Below are positions 1 to 9,004 of a stretch of 64,000 nt of DNA, piece by piece. Location: positions 1,364,001-1,428,000 of the forward strand of contig NZ_CP133774.1 of NCBI RefSeq assembly GCF_034344865.1, read 5' to 3'. The position numbers and the translations under genes are program-made. Numbering within the stretch: the stretch's first letter is position 1; each line of letters begins with the position of its first letter. The notes below the pieces were generated by a model. The model was not told the origin of the DNA. It saw nothing but the letters and a program-made list of their open reading frames with translations, and made no database searches. This DNA comes from Pseudomonas sp. 10S4 (lineage in GTDB: Bacteria; Pseudomonadota; Gammaproteobacteria; Pseudomonadales; Pseudomonadaceae).

Positions 1-393
1 CTGATATTCCAGTGTCCGGCGACTGGCTTCGCTCAAACGCTCGTAGTACCCCGGCTCCTTGAGCGTCAGATAACGCTTGGCTTGAACGTGGTATTCCACC
101 AGCCGCGCCATGCGCTCGCTGAAGCCAGCCCGACGCAAATAATCCGCGCCCAAACGCTCATGACTGACCACGCCAAACCCGCCCATGTTCTCGGCATCTT
201 CAGCACAGACATGCCCGATATCGTGAAAGAACGCCGCCAACACCACTTCATCGTCGAAGCCTTCGGCCATGGCCAGTTCGGCGGCCTGGGACATGTGCTC
301 GATCTGCGACACCGGCTCACCGATGTAGTCGCTGTCGCCAAAGCGCTCGTACAGCGCGAAGACTTCGGCGATCACTTGTTCATGGCGCTCCAT
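1..393 (-). CDS. PhnZ-like HD-domain oxygenase, phosphonate degradation (partial)
   Basis: Read from an ATG at 393, this frame stays open for 131 codons to the window edge, so the C-terminus is missing. It has the HD-superfamily pattern of mixed-valent di-iron oxygenases related to PhnZ: H33, the H57-D58 pair, H78 and H102 as likely metal ligands. Y23 and E26 match the Tyr/Glu pair that in PhnZ swings in on substrate binding, and K106 lies near the expected phosphonate pocket. In PhnZ the reaction cleaves the C-P bond of a 1-hydroxy-aminoalkylphosphonate to glycine and phosphate. The start overlaps the stop of the upstream FAD oxidoreductase by one base (TGATG), which indicates translational coupling within an aminophosphonate operon. 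The family call is well supported. The exact substrate is inferred, and no PhnY-type hydroxylase is visible in the window. Confidence 0.85.
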   Translation of the reverse strand, partial: MERHEQVIAEVFALYERFGDSDYIGEPVSQIEHMSQAAELAMAEGFDDEVVLAAFFHDIGHVCAEDAENMGGFGVVSHERLGADYLRRAGFSERMARLVEYHVQAKRYLTLKEPGYYERLSEASRRTLEYQ

Positions 394-1526
394 CAATCCT
401 CTCCCAACAACAGTGCGACGTTACGTTCGGCCATCGCCGGCCCGACGCTCATGCCGACGCCAGTGTGCATCAACGCCACGCCCAAACCTTTCGCCGGGCG
501 CAGGAACGAGAACGGCCCCGGTCCCCGTGAACCATAGACACCCTGCCAGCGCTCGACCACTTGCACTTTGCAGCCCAGGGTCTGCTCCCCGAGCTCGATC
601 ATCCAGTCGTCCACCTGCTCGGCGTTGAACGGTGAAGGGTCGCTGCCGTAATGGTGGGAATCGCCGATGATCAGTTCGCCGTGAGGCGTCGGGCTGATCA
701 GCAGGTGAATGCCGTTCTCCTGCAAGTGCGGCGCGTCCCGCAGGATCTGTGCTTGCACCGCCGCAGCTTCCGGCAGGTCGGCAAACGCGCCGTAATGCAC
801 GCAACTCAATCCGGTGAGCAGTGCGTGTTGCAGATTCAGGTTGATCTGCGGCCGGGCGCGAAGCATTTGCAGACGACAGATTTGCGGGTTGAGCGCGGCA
901 ATCGACTCAGCCAGCAAGGTCTGATAGTCGTGACCGGAGCAGACGATGATCTGCTCGGCAAAGAAGCTGCCGGCAGTGCTGTGCAAGCGGCCGGGCTCAA
1001 TGTCGCGCACCAGGGTGGAGAAGTGAAACTCGACGCCCAATTCGCGGCGCAGGTAGTCGATCAGCGCTGGAATTGCTTCGCGCGAATACAGTTGCTGATC
1101 GTCCTTGCCGTGCAGCGCGGCGCGGTGATGGCTGAACTGGCCGCCGTACAAGTCCCGCAATGCCGCGCCACGCAGCAACTCGACGTTGTAGTTGTGCTCC
1201 ACGGCGCGGCCGTTGCAAAAGGCTTGCAGCAGATGTTCTTCAGCTTCGGTGCGGGCAAACAGGTACGAGCCGTTGCGCTTGAGTTGCAGGCCGGCCAGCT
1301 GTGCCCATTGGCCCCAAATCTCGCGACTGGCCTTGGCCAGTTCGAGCATCGGGCCTGGCGGTTGGCCGGTGACCAGGGCTTGGCCGAAGTTGCGGACCGA
1401 GGCGCCGAGCGGGGTTTCGCTGCGTTCGAAAACAGTGACTTTGAGGCCGCGTCGGGCGGCGGCGTAGGCGTGAGACAGGCCCAGAATGCCGGCGCCGACG
1501 ATCAGCATGTCGTTGTGTTGTGTCAT
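393..1526 (-). CDS. FAD-dependent oxidoreductase of phosphonate clusters (TIGR03364 type)
   Basis: This 377-residue protein is of the DAO/glycine-oxidase type. The N-terminal Rossmann motif GAGILG is at residues 11-16, and a C-terminal segment rich in glycine (HTGVGMSVGPAMAE) is typical of the flavin-binding end of the family. Proteins of this kind sit next to 2-aminoethylphosphonate transporters and PhnZ-like genes, and are thought to oxidise the amine of aminoethylphosphonate or its N-alkyl derivatives; that role is inferred here from context. The ATG at 1526 was chosen because the longer reading frame from 1577 only adds residues encoded by a REP repeat. It is cotranscribed with the HD protein (one-base overlap) and lies downstream of the transporter genes, with a REP doublet in between that may separate expression levels. 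Confidence 0.85.
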   Translation of the reverse strand: MTQHNDMLIVGAGILGLSHAYAAARRGLKVTVFERSETPLGASVRNFGQALVTGQPPGPMLELAKASREIWGQWAQLAGLQLKRNGSYLFARTEAEEHLLQAFCNGRAVEHNYNVELLRGAALRDLYGGQFSHHRAALHGKDDQQLYSREAIPALIDYLRRELGVEFHFSTLVRDIEPGRLHSTAGSFFAEQIIVCSGHDYQTLLAESIAALNPQICRLQMLRARPQINLNLQHALLTGLSCVHYGAFADLPEAAAVQAQILRDAPHLQENGIHLLISPTPHGELIIGDSHHYGSDPSPFNAEQVDDWMIELGEQTLGCKVQVVERWQGVYGSRGPGPFSFLRPAKGLGVALMHTGVGMSVGPAMAERNVALLLGED

Positions 1527-1553
1527 TGGGTTTTGTCCTGAATGACAGACCGC

Positions 1554-1619
1554 CATCGCGAGCAAGCTCGCTCCCACATTGGAACGCGGTCAACTGTGGG
1601 AGCGAGCTTGCTCGCGATG
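1554..1619. repeat. REP doublet, family A
   Basis: Two inverted copies of a GAGCGAGCTTGCTCGCGATG-like unit face each other around a short spacer. This one lies inside the phosphonate operon, between the binding-protein and oxidoreductase genes, where the hairpin could stabilise the upstream mRNA. The same element recurs at many intergenic sites in this window. Confidence 0.9.
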
Positions 1620-1643
1620 AGGCCGTATCAGCCGATAGAGATC

Positions 1644-2669
1644 TTACTTGGCAACGACCTTCTCGGACTTGCCGTCATAGCGCTTACGCCACTCGGTCAA
1701 GATCTCGTCGCGATTCTTCGAGGCCCAGGCAAAGTCGTTCTTGATCAAACGCTGCTCGTAATCCGCGGGCAATTCGGTCTGCGGCTTGGCAATACCCGGT
1801 TGCGCGAGGACCGCGAAGTTCTCTTTGTACAACTCCATCGCCGCCGGGCTGGCCGAGAAGTCCGCCAGTTTCTTCGCCGCTTCTTCATGGGCCGTGCCCT
1901 TGATTACGGCGGTCGCTTCGATCTCCCAGCCCAGGCCTTCTTTCGGCAGGATGATGTCCAGCGGCGCGCCCTGGCGTTTCAGCTGGACGGCCGGGTATTC
2001 GAAGGAAATACCAATCGGGAATTCGCCGGAAGCCGCCAGTTTGCAAGGCTTGGAACCGGAGTGAACGTACTGGCCGATGTTCTGGTGCAAGCCGTCCATG
2101 TACGCCCAACCCTGCTTCTCGCCGAAGGTTTGCAGCCAGGCGCTGACATCAAGGAAACCGGTGCCGGACGAGGCCGGGTTAGGCATGACGATCTTGCCTT
2201 TGTACTCAGGCTTGGTCAGGTCTTGCCAGCTCACGGGTTTGCTCAGGCCCTGCTTTTCGGCTTCGACAGTGTTGAAGCAAATGGTCGCGGCCCAGACGTC
2301 CATGCCGACCCAGGCTGGCGGGTTGGCGGCGTCGCGGTAGTTGCCGCCGATCTTGGCCAAATCCTTTGGCGCATAGCTTTGCAGCATGCCTTGCTGATCA
2401 AGGATCGCCAGGCTCGACGCCGCCAGGCCCCAGACTGCGTCGGCTTGTGGCCGGGCTTTTTCGGCCAGCAGTTTGGCGGTGATGATCCCGGTGGAGTCAC
2501 GCACCCACTTGATCTCGACGTCCGGGTTGGCCTTTTCGAAGGCAGCCTTATAGGCCGTCAGTTGTTCGGCTTCGAGGGCGGTGTACACCGTCAACTCGGT
2601 TTTCGCCGCAAAGGCGTTCAGGCTGAAAGCGGTGAGGACAGCAGCGGCCAGGGCCAGGGGCTTGAACAT
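1644..2669 (-). CDS. 2-aminoethylphosphonate ABC transporter, periplasmic binding protein
   Basis: This is a 341-residue extracellular solute-binding protein of the iron/spermidine-type fold (SBP_bac_1/6 class). A signal peptide covers about residues 1-22, with a hydrophobic core and an Ala-rich cleavage site (NAFAA). The mature protein begins KTELTVYTALE, a start common to the PhnS-type binding proteins of aminophosphonate importers. Further family-like segments include the DSTGIITAKLLAEK stretch and the PNPASSGTGF loop that contacts the ligand in related proteins. It is encoded directly after the permease and before the oxidising enzymes, so it should deliver aminoethylphosphonate to the transporter. 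It is equivalent to the protein called AepX or PhnS2 in the literature, though I cannot confirm the ligand from sequence alone. Confidence 0.88.
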   Translation of the reverse strand: MFKPLALAAAVLTAFSLNAFAAKTELTVYTALEAEQLTAYKAAFEKANPDVEIKWVRDSTGIITAKLLAEKARPQADAVWGLAASSLAILDQQGMLQSYAPKDLAKIGGNYRDAANPPAWVGMDVWAATICFNTVEAEKQGLSKPVSWQDLTKPEYKGKIVMPNPASSGTGFLDVSAWLQTFGEKQGWAYMDGLHQNIGQYVHSGSKPCKLAASGEFPIGISFEYPAVQLKRQGAPLDIILPKEGLGWEIEATAVIKGTAHEEAAKKLADFSASPAAMELYKENFAVLAQPGIAKPQTELPADYEQRLIKNDFAWASKNRDEILTEWRKRYDGKSEKVVAK

Positions 2670-2709
2670 GATCTTTTCCTGTTTGAGTTGAGGTTTGCGG
2701 GATTGAAAA

Positions 2710-4434
2710 TCAATGGCTAGGCGCGGTCTGCCGCCAGGCCTGGGAGCGGCGCAGCAAACCGCGCGAAGCCCAGGCCAGCAGCAGGGACACGCCCGCCGAA
2801 GTGAACAGAATCAAAGTCGACATCGCCGCCGCGCCACCGACGTTGCCGGCGTCGTCCATGTTCAGCACCGCCACCGCCGCAAGGATGGTGTCGGGGCTGT
2901 AGAGGAAGATCGCTGCCGAGACGGTGGTCATCGCCGAGACGAACAGGTAGCGCACGATGTCCAGCAGCGCCGGCAGGCAGATCGGCACGGTGACCCGCAG
3001 GTAATGCCGATACAGCGGCGCCTTGAGCGACAGCGCGGCGGCCTCGAACTCGGCGTCGAGTTGGCGCAGCGCAGTGGTGGCGGTCATTTGCGCGGTGGTC
3101 AAATAGTGAGCAATGGTGCAGACCACCAGCAGGGTCATGGTCCCGTAGAGCACATGCAGCGGGTTGCCGTTGAGGTTGAAGAAGAAGACGTAACCCAGGC
3201 CCAACACCAGACCCGGCACCGCCATCGGTACGAAACTGAGCATGCGCAGGGTCAGATTCAATCCGCGCTGGCCTTTGGTTTTTTCCATCAGGTAGGCGCC
3301 GGTGAAAATCAGCACGCTGCCGATCAACGCCGTGCACAGGGCCATCTTCACGCTGTTGCCGTAGGCCAGCCAGCCACCGCCTGCGGTGTCGTTGAACTGG
3401 TAATGGTTGAGCGACAGCGACAGGTTGTACGGCCAGAATTTCACCAGCGACGAGTACACCGCCATGCCGAACACCAACAGCAACACCGCGCAGATCAGCA
3501 GCACAACGGCCAGGTAGCAGCCGTCCCGCAGCTTCGATGGCGCCGGTTTGAACACTTGCGCCCGACCGCTCATGGAATCGCCGTGACGCCGACGCAGCCA
3601 GGCGTCGACCCCGAAACTGAATAGCGCCGGCAGCAGCAGAACCATGCCGATCAACGCGCCACGACCGAACTGTTGCTGGCCGACCACGGCTTTGTAGGCT
3701 TCCAGCGCCAGCACTTGATAGTCGCCGCCAACCACTACGGGCACGCCGAAGTCGGTGATGGTCAGGGTGAAGACGAGGCAGAACGCCGCGAACACCGCCT
3801 GACGCGTCGCCGGCCAGGTGATGCTGCGAAAGGCTTTCGCCGGACTGGCGCCCATGCTTGAAGCGGCATCGAACAGTCGCGCATCCGCCAGGGACAGCGC
3901 CGACAGAAGAATCATCAAGGCGTGTGGGAAGGTGTAGATCACCTCACCGAGAACAATCCCCCAGAAACCGTAGATATTGTCCGAGAGCAAACCGCGCAAC
4001 ATGCCCTGGTTACCGAACAGGTAAACCAGTGCAATCCCCGGCAGCATCGACGGCGCCATCAGCGGCAACAGAGACATCCCGCGCCAGATACCTTTGCCCG
4101 GAATCAACGTACGTTGCAGGGCGTAGGCAAACAGGTAAGCCAGCGGTACGACGATGGCCGCGACGCTGAGGGAAACTTTCAGACTGTTGCCGAGCAACCA
4201 ATGGAAATTCGCGCTGGTCACCAATTCACGGGCAGCCACCAGACCACCGCCCTGCCCGGCTTCAGCGCTGAAACCGCGCCAGAAGATCGCCAGCAACGGC
4301 ATCAACACCGCGACACCGAGCAAGACCAGCAACAGCACTTTGCCGCCGACCACGAACACCCGGTCGCCGATCTCGGCACGGGAGGTCTGCCGAACCTGCT
4401 TGTGCGGTATCGGCAGCGCGAGGTTCGCGCCCAT
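2710..4434 (-). CDS. 2-aminoethylphosphonate ABC transporter, fused permease
   Basis: A 574-residue inner-membrane protein that contains two binding-protein-dependent permease modules in one chain, each with about six hydrophobic helices and a cytoplasmic EAA-type loop. The first loop is near ADARLFDAASSMGASPAKAF and the second near LDAEFEAAALSLKAP. This fused FbpB-like layout is characteristic of the PhnU2-type aminoethylphosphonate importers and of some iron transporters; the neighbouring oxidoreductase and HD oxygenase favour the phosphonate role. The ATG at 4434 overlaps the stop codon of the upstream ATPase gene by one base, so the two subunits are probably translated in a coupled way. 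The gene is intact. Confidence 0.87.
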   Translation of the reverse strand: MGANLALPIPHKQVRQTSRAEIGDRVFVVGGKVLLLVLLGVAVLMPLLAIFWRGFSAEAGQGGGLVAARELVTSANFHWLLGNSLKVSLSVAAIVVPLAYLFAYALQRTLIPGKGIWRGMSLLPLMAPSMLPGIALVYLFGNQGMLRGLLSDNIYGFWGIVLGEVIYTFPHALMILLSALSLADARLFDAASSMGASPAKAFRSITWPATRQAVFAAFCLVFTLTITDFGVPVVVGGDYQVLALEAYKAVVGQQQFGRGALIGMVLLLPALFSFGVDAWLRRRHGDSMSGRAQVFKPAPSKLRDGCYLAVVLLICAVLLLVFGMAVYSSLVKFWPYNLSLSLNHYQFNDTAGGGWLAYGNSVKMALCTALIGSVLIFTGAYLMEKTKGQRGLNLTLRMLSFVPMAVPGLVLGLGYVFFFNLNGNPLHVLYGTMTLLVVCTIAHYLTTAQMTATTALRQLDAEFEAAALSLKAPLYRHYLRVTVPICLPALLDIVRYLFVSAMTTVSAAIFLYSPDTILAAVAVLNMDDAGNVGGAAAMSTLILFTSAGVSLLLAWASRGLLRRSQAWRQTAPSH

Positions 4435-5510
4435 CAGGCAAACACCTGCAGGCTACGCGGTGGCAAGGCGACCATGATGTGCTGGGCACCGAGGCGCGGC
4501 ATGGCCTCCGGGGCAAGTTCGGCCAGCAGCGGATGGCCCGGCAGTTGGTCGAGTTCGAAACTCATGCGGCAGCGATTGCCGAGGAAGGTGATTTCACGAA
4601 CCTTGGCCGGGAACAGGTTTTCTTCGTGCACCGGCGGGTTGACGTTGATCGCCTCCGGGCGGCAGAACAAACGGCCGGACGCGGTTTTCGCACTGCCTTC
4701 GGCCAGGCGCATGTTCATCCCGCCGACCTGGGCGTGGCTGTCGCTGCTGCGGCGGAACGGCAGCCAGTTGCCCTGACCAACGAACTCCGCCACAAACGGC
4801 GTGGCCGGACAGTCGTAGATTTCCTGCGGCGTGGCGTACTGCTCGACTCTGCCGTTGTTCATCACGGCGATGCGATCGGCCATCAGCATGGCCTCGTCCT
4901 GATTGTGCGTGACCATCAGGGTCGTGACGCCGAGGTTGCGCTGCAATTGGCGCAGCTCGGTGCACAGGTGCTCGCGGACTCGCGCGTCGAGTGCCGACAT
5001 CGGTTCGTCGAGCAGCAACAACGAAGGCGCCGGAGCCAAGGCTCGGGCCAGTGCGACGCGCTGCTGTTGGCCGCCGGACAATTGGCCGGGGTACTTTTTC
5101 TCACTGCCGAGCAGGCCGACCAGTTCCAGCATCTGACCGACACGCTTGCGCACTTCATCGCGACCACTGCCGGCGAGGCCGTAGGCAATGTTCGCTTCGA
5201 CGGTCAGATTGGGGAACAGCGCGTAGGACTGGAACAGAATGCCGTAGTCCCGGGCTTGCGGCGCCAGGTGGGAAACGTCGCGATCACCCAGGTACAACTC
5301 GCCGCTGTCCTGCTTCTCCAGACCGGCAATGCAACGCAGCAAGGTGGTTTTGCCACAACCCGACGGGCCCAGCAGACACACCAGCTCACCGGCCGCCACG
5401 TCGAGGGAAACGTTATCCAGCGCGGTGAAGGCGCCGAAGCGTTTCTGCACGCCGCGCACTTTCATGGGTGCGCCGGGGTTGGTCAGGGCAGTTGTGATCG
5501 AGTGGTTCAT
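4434..5510 (-). CDS. 2-aminoethylphosphonate ABC transporter, ATP-binding protein
   Basis: A 358-residue ABC ATPase of the spermidine/iron (CUT1-like) class. Walker A GPSGCGKT is at residues 48-55, the signature LSGGQ at about 144-148 and Walker B LLLLDEP at about 164-170, followed by an H-loop histidine in MVTHNQDE. The remaining C-terminal 100 or so residues form a TOBE-like regulatory domain. It energises the fused permease encoded just downstream, with which it overlaps. It is the first gene of the transporter operon: the 275-base gap upstream of it holds a family-B repeat, so a promoter must lie in that gap or transcription must continue from the LysR gene. Confidence 0.87.
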   Translation of the reverse strand: MNHSITTALTNPGAPMKVRGVQKRFGAFTALDNVSLDVAAGELVCLLGPSGCGKTTLLRCIAGLEKQDSGELYLGDRDVSHLAPQARDYGILFQSYALFPNLTVEANIAYGLAGSGRDEVRKRVGQMLELVGLLGSEKKYPGQLSGGQQQRVALARALAPAPSLLLLDEPMSALDARVREHLCTELRQLQRNLGVTTLMVTHNQDEAMLMADRIAVMNNGRVEQYATPQEIYDCPATPFVAEFVGQGNWLPFRRSSDSHAQVGGMNMRLAEGSAKTASGRLFCRPEAINVNPPVHEENLFPAKVREITFLGNRCRMSFELDQLPGHPLLAELAPEAMPRLGAQHIMVALPPRSLQVFA

Positions 5511-5649
5511 GGACAGACCTCATCAAGCAGATGAGGGCCATCCTAGGTTTGTAATGCGTCCGTCATGTGGCAACGAGGCAAAAACGGCCGATAGTGGTAT
5601 TCGGGGATTTGGGTTGAGAGAAATCCACAGCCTTATGCCAGATGAAATT

Positions 5650-5780
5650 GTGGCGAGGGGGCTTGCCCCCGTTGGGTCGCGAAGCGGCCCCAAAACTGCG
5701 AGGGTGTTTTTTCAGGCATACCGCATTTAATGGGTTTACGACTGCTGCGCAGCCGAACGGGGGCAAGCCCCCTCGCCACA
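5650..5780. repeat. Long inverted repeat, family B
   Basis: The element is bounded by GTGGCGAGGGGGCTTGCCCC and its inverted complement. Between them lie an inner GC-rich hairpin (GGGTCGCGAAGCGGCCCC) and an AT-richer core. It fills most of the space between the LysR gene and the transporter operon. Seven copies of this architecture, about 120-135 bases each, occur in the window, always between genes. Confidence 0.88.
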
Positions 5781-5785
5781 GGAAT

Positions 5786-6649
5786 CTAGGCGGGGGCCAT
5801 TTCCTGCGCCAACCCCAGAAACGCCGCCGGCAACCGCGCGCCCTTTCGCTCCTTGAGGCAGTACAAGTACTCCGGAATCTGCGGCGCATTCTCGATGGTC
5901 AGCACCCGCAATTGCGGGTCATGCGGCACTTCCTGCCGGGCGATGATGCTGATGCCGATATTGCGCAGCACCGCTTCACGGATCGACTCACGGCTACCAA
6001 TCTCCAGCAGCGGCCCGAAACTCACCCCGGCGCTGGCCAGTAACTCTTCAGTCAGCCGCCGAGTGGTCGAGCCCGACTCACGCATCAACAAGGTATGCCC
6101 CGCCAACGCGCTGAGCGGCACATGATCGTGTACTGCCAACGGATGATTACGATGTACCGCCAGCACCAGCGGATCGCTGCCGAGCACTCGGCGAATCAGC
6201 CGCGCATCGTCCAGCAACTGCGAAGACGCGGCGACATCGACCCGGTAATCCTCCAGCGCTTCGAGCACTTGTTGGGAGTTGCCGATTTCCACCGACACTT
6301 CCACCTGCGGCAAACGCTCGCGAAAGGTCTTCACCAGATCGAGGATGTAATACGGAGCGGTGGCGGCGATGCGCAACGTGCCCTGGACCTGCCCGCTGTT
6401 GCGCAGGAAAAACTCGATGTCGGCTTCCTGCTGCAACAGCGCCTTGACCATCGGCAGCAGCCGCGCGCCTTCATCGCTGACGCTGAGGCGGCGACCGCCA
6501 CGGTAGAACAGCTCAACCGAGTATTGGCTTTCCAGATGCCGAATCTGGGTCGTCACGGTGGGTTGGCTCAGGCCGAGCTTCTTGGCCGCCAGGGTAATGC
6601 TGCCCAAGCGGGCCACCATGTAAAACGCCTTCAGCTCGGCACTCAGCAC
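5786..6649 (-). CDS. LysR-family transcriptional regulator of the phosphonate operon
   Basis: A 287-residue LysR-type regulator. The N-terminal winged helix-turn-helix is at residues 1-60 (ITLAAKKLGLSQPTVTTQIRHLE is the recognition region), followed by a periplasmic-binding-protein-like effector domain. It sits immediately upstream of, and in the same direction as, the aminoethylphosphonate ABC operon, with a 275-base gap. Regulators in this position commonly control such transporters in response to the aminophosphonate itself; this is inferred from position, since no operator can be identified from sequence alone. It converges with nothing: cadA, also on the minus strand, ends 16 bases upstream of its start. 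Confidence 0.85.
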   Translation of the reverse strand: MLSAELKAFYMVARLGSITLAAKKLGLSQPTVTTQIRHLESQYSVELFYRGGRRLSVSDEGARLLPMVKALLQQEADIEFFLRNSGQVQGTLRIAATAPYYILDLVKTFRERLPQVEVSVEIGNSQQVLEALEDYRVDVAASSQLLDDARLIRRVLGSDPLVLAVHRNHPLAVHDHVPLSALAGHTLLMRESGSTTRRLTEELLASAGVSFGPLLEIGSRESIREAVLRNIGISIIARQEVPHDPQLRVLTIENAPQIPEYLYCLKERKGARLPAAFLGLAQEMAPA

Positions 6650-6665
6650 ACCCGTTCCTCATCGC

Positions 6666-8942
6666 TTATTTGCGCAACAGGCGCAAACCGTTGAACACCA
6701 CCAACAGGCTGACGCCCATGTCGGCGAACACCGCCATCCACATGGTGGCGATCCCGGCGAAGGTTACCCCAAGAAAGATAGCCTTGATGACCAAAGCGAG
6801 GGCGATGTTCTGTTTCAGGATGCTTGAGGTCTGACGCGACAGTCGGATGAACGCAGGGATTTTGCGCAGATCGTCGTCCATCAGGGCGACATCAGCCGTC
6901 TCGATGGCGGTATCGGTGCCTGCGGCGGCCATGGCAAAACCGATCTCAGCCCGGGCCAATGCCGGGGCGTCGTTGATGCCGACGCCGACCATCCCGACGT
7001 TATGTCCTTTCGCATAAAGGGCTTCGATGGCTTGCAGTTTGTCGGTCGGCAGCAGGTCGCCCTTGGCTTCGTCGATCCCGACTTGCGCGGCAATCGCCTG
7101 GGCGGTGTGGACGTTGTCGCCGGTCAGCATCAGGGTTTTGATGCCGAGATCGTGAAGCTGTTGAATCGCTTCACGGCTGGACTCTTTCACTGTGTCCGCC
7201 ACGGCAAACAGCGCCAAGGGGCCAGACTTGTCGAGCAGCAGCACCACCGATTTTCCCTGTTTCTCCAGGGCGAACAGTTTTTCTTCCAGCGCTGGCGAGC
7301 AGAGGTTCAGCTCTTCCACCAGACGATGGTTGCCCAGGTAATAGACCTGACCATCGATTTCACCGCGCACACCGCGACCGGCCAAAGCCTCGAAGTTATC
7401 CACAACCCACGGCGCCAGTTGTTTATCCACAGCGGCGTTGGCGATAGCCAGCGACACCGGGTGATCGGAACGGCCGGCCAGCGCTGCGGCAATAGCTGGC
7501 GCGGTTTCATCGGTAGTCGGGTCGAGGGACAGATAATCGGTCTGTACCGGTTTGCCGTGGGTGATGGTGCCGGTCTTATCCAGGGCCAGGTAATCGAGCT
7601 TGTAACCGCCCTCCAGATAGACGCCGCCCTTGACCAGAATCCCTTTGCGCGCCGCTGCCGCGAGGCCGCTGACGATGGTCACCGGGGTGGAAATCACCAG
7701 CGCACATGGGCAAGCAACCACCAGCAACACCAGCGCCCGGTAGATCCAGTCGAACCACAGCGCGCCCATGAACAATGGCGGAATAACCGCGACAGCCAGG
7801 GCGAAGATGAACACTGCCGGGGTGTAGATTTTCGAAAACTGATCGACGAAGCGCTGGGTCGGTGCCCGCGCGCCTTGGGCCTGTTCGACGGCGTGGATGA
7901 TCCGCGCCAGGGTCGAGTTGTTGGCCGCAGCGGTCACGGTGTATTCCAGCGAACCCGCCTGGTTGATGGTGCCGGCGAAGACTTTATCGCCCACAGTCTT
8001 CTCGATCGGCAGGCTTTCGCCGGTGATCGGCGCCTGATCGATGGTCGAAGTGCCGGAAACCACTTGGCCGTCGAGGCCAATCCGCTCGCCGGGACGCACG
8101 CGAACTCGGGCACCCAGTTCGATGGTTTTGACGTCTTGCTCGACCCAACTCCCGTCGGTCTGCTGCACCGTGGCTTGTTCCGGGGTCATCTGCATCAGCC
8201 CGCCGATGGCGTTGCGGGCGCGGTCCAGGGACTTGGCTTCGATCAATTCAGCGATGGTAAACAGGAACATCACCATCGCCGCTTCCGGCCATTGGCCGAT
8301 GAGGATCGCACCCGTCACCGCGATGCTCATCAGTGCGTTGATGTTCAGGTTGAGGTTTTTGAGGGCGATCCAGCCTTTCTTGTAAGTGGTGAGGCCGCCG
8401 CTGAGGATCGAAATCAGCGCGATGATCGCCACCACCCAGGTCGGTGCGGCGTTGGTGAAGTGGATGACTTCAGCTGCCAACGCGCCCACGCCGGACAGCG
8501 CCAAAGGCCACCAGTGCTTCTTCTCGGCGGCCGGCGCGGGGGCTTCGACGCCCTGCTCCAATGGCTCCGCGACCATGCCCAGCGACTTGATCGCCTCGAT
8601 GATCGGCGCAGTGCTCGGCAGGTCGTGGGTCACGCCCAACACCCGGTTGATCAGGTTGAATTCCAGTTGCTGCACACCCGACAGCTTGCCCAGTTTGTTC
8701 TGGATCAGTGTTTGCTCGGTCGGGCAGTCCATCGCGTCGATGCGGAAACTGCTCAGCCGCGCGCCGTCGGTCGGCTTGTCGCTCAGCTTGATCAGCGATG
8801 GCGCGGCGGCTTTGGAGGAACAGCAGGAATCCCCGTGGCCGCCATGGTCGTGCTTCTTCTGCACAGGCTGCAGCTTGTGGCTGTGATCGTGATCGTGATC
8901 GTGATCAGCCTCGGGTTTGTGGGTGTGAAGGGAATCGCTCAT
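6666..8942 (-). CDS. cadA: Heavy-metal P-type ATPase, Zn/Cd/Pb exporter
   Basis: A 758-residue P1B-type ATPase of the inner membrane that exports divalent soft metals using ATP. The N-terminus is very rich in His, Asp and Cys (repeated HD dipeptides, HGGHGDSCCSS), followed by a degenerate metal-binding domain with the MDCPTE motif instead of GMxCxxC. Further motifs are TGES in the actuator domain, the membrane CPC motif (ACPCALVIS), the phosphorylation site DKTGT and the hinge GVGINDAPALA. The ATG at 8942 is preferred over an in-frame start at 9077, because the extension would run through the cadR promoter. It is divergent from cadR and has a MerR-type promoter with a 19-base spacer. Confidence 0.93.
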   Translation of the reverse strand: MSDSLHTHKPEADHDHDHDHSHKLQPVQKKHDHGGHGDSCCSSKAAAPSLIKLSDKPTDGARLSSFRIDAMDCPTEQTLIQNKLGKLSGVQQLEFNLINRVLGVTHDLPSTAPIIEAIKSLGMVAEPLEQGVEAPAPAAEKKHWWPLALSGVGALAAEVIHFTNAAPTWVVAIIALISILSGGLTTYKKGWIALKNLNLNINALMSIAVTGAILIGQWPEAAMVMFLFTIAELIEAKSLDRARNAIGGLMQMTPEQATVQQTDGSWVEQDVKTIELGARVRVRPGERIGLDGQVVSGTSTIDQAPITGESLPIEKTVGDKVFAGTINQAGSLEYTVTAAANNSTLARIIHAVEQAQGARAPTQRFVDQFSKIYTPAVFIFALAVAVIPPLFMGALWFDWIYRALVLLVVACPCALVISTPVTIVSGLAAAARKGILVKGGVYLEGGYKLDYLALDKTGTITHGKPVQTDYLSLDPTTDETAPAIAAALAGRSDHPVSLAIANAAVDKQLAPWVVDNFEALAGRGVRGEIDGQVYYLGNHRLVEELNLCSPALEEKLFALEKQGKSVVLLLDKSGPLALFAVADTVKESSREAIQQLHDLGIKTLMLTGDNVHTAQAIAAQVGIDEAKGDLLPTDKLQAIEALYAKGHNVGMVGVGINDAPALARAEIGFAMAAAGTDTAIETADVALMDDDLRKIPAFIRLSRQTSSILKQNIALALVIKAIFLGVTFAGIATMWMAVFADMGVSLLVVFNGLRLLRK

Positions 8943-8973
8943 CGGGTTGCGTCCATAAAGATGCCTGTTGCCA

Positions 8974-9004
8974 AGTAAAGACCCTGTAGCCACTATAGGG
9001 TCAA
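8974..9004 (-). promoter_or_regulatory. CadR-type operator and cadA promoter
   Basis: Reading toward cadA, a -35 box TTGACC (8999-9004) is followed 19 bases later by TTTACT (8974-8979) as the -10 box. The spacer holds a near-perfect dyad with arms ACCCTATAG and CTACAGGGT (8981-9001, one mismatch). A 19-20 base spacer with a central dyad is the hallmark of promoters that MerR-family proteins untwist when metal binds. The site lies in the 85-base gap between divergent cadA and cadR, so it probably also controls cadR. Confidence 0.8.

Noticed and set aside
1527..1577. A longer start for the FAD oxidoreductase
   Set aside because: The added residues are translated from a REP repeat, and the same peptide style arises at many other REP copies.
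8885..8915. A short tandem repeat (GATCGT-type) as a microsatellite or regulatory array
   Set aside because: It encodes the His-Asp repeat in the CadA N-terminus and is explained by the protein.
7002..8978. A 658-codon open frame on the plus strand, opposite cadA
   Set aside because: Its codons are the complement of cadA, its product has no family motifs, and it would cover the cadA promoter.
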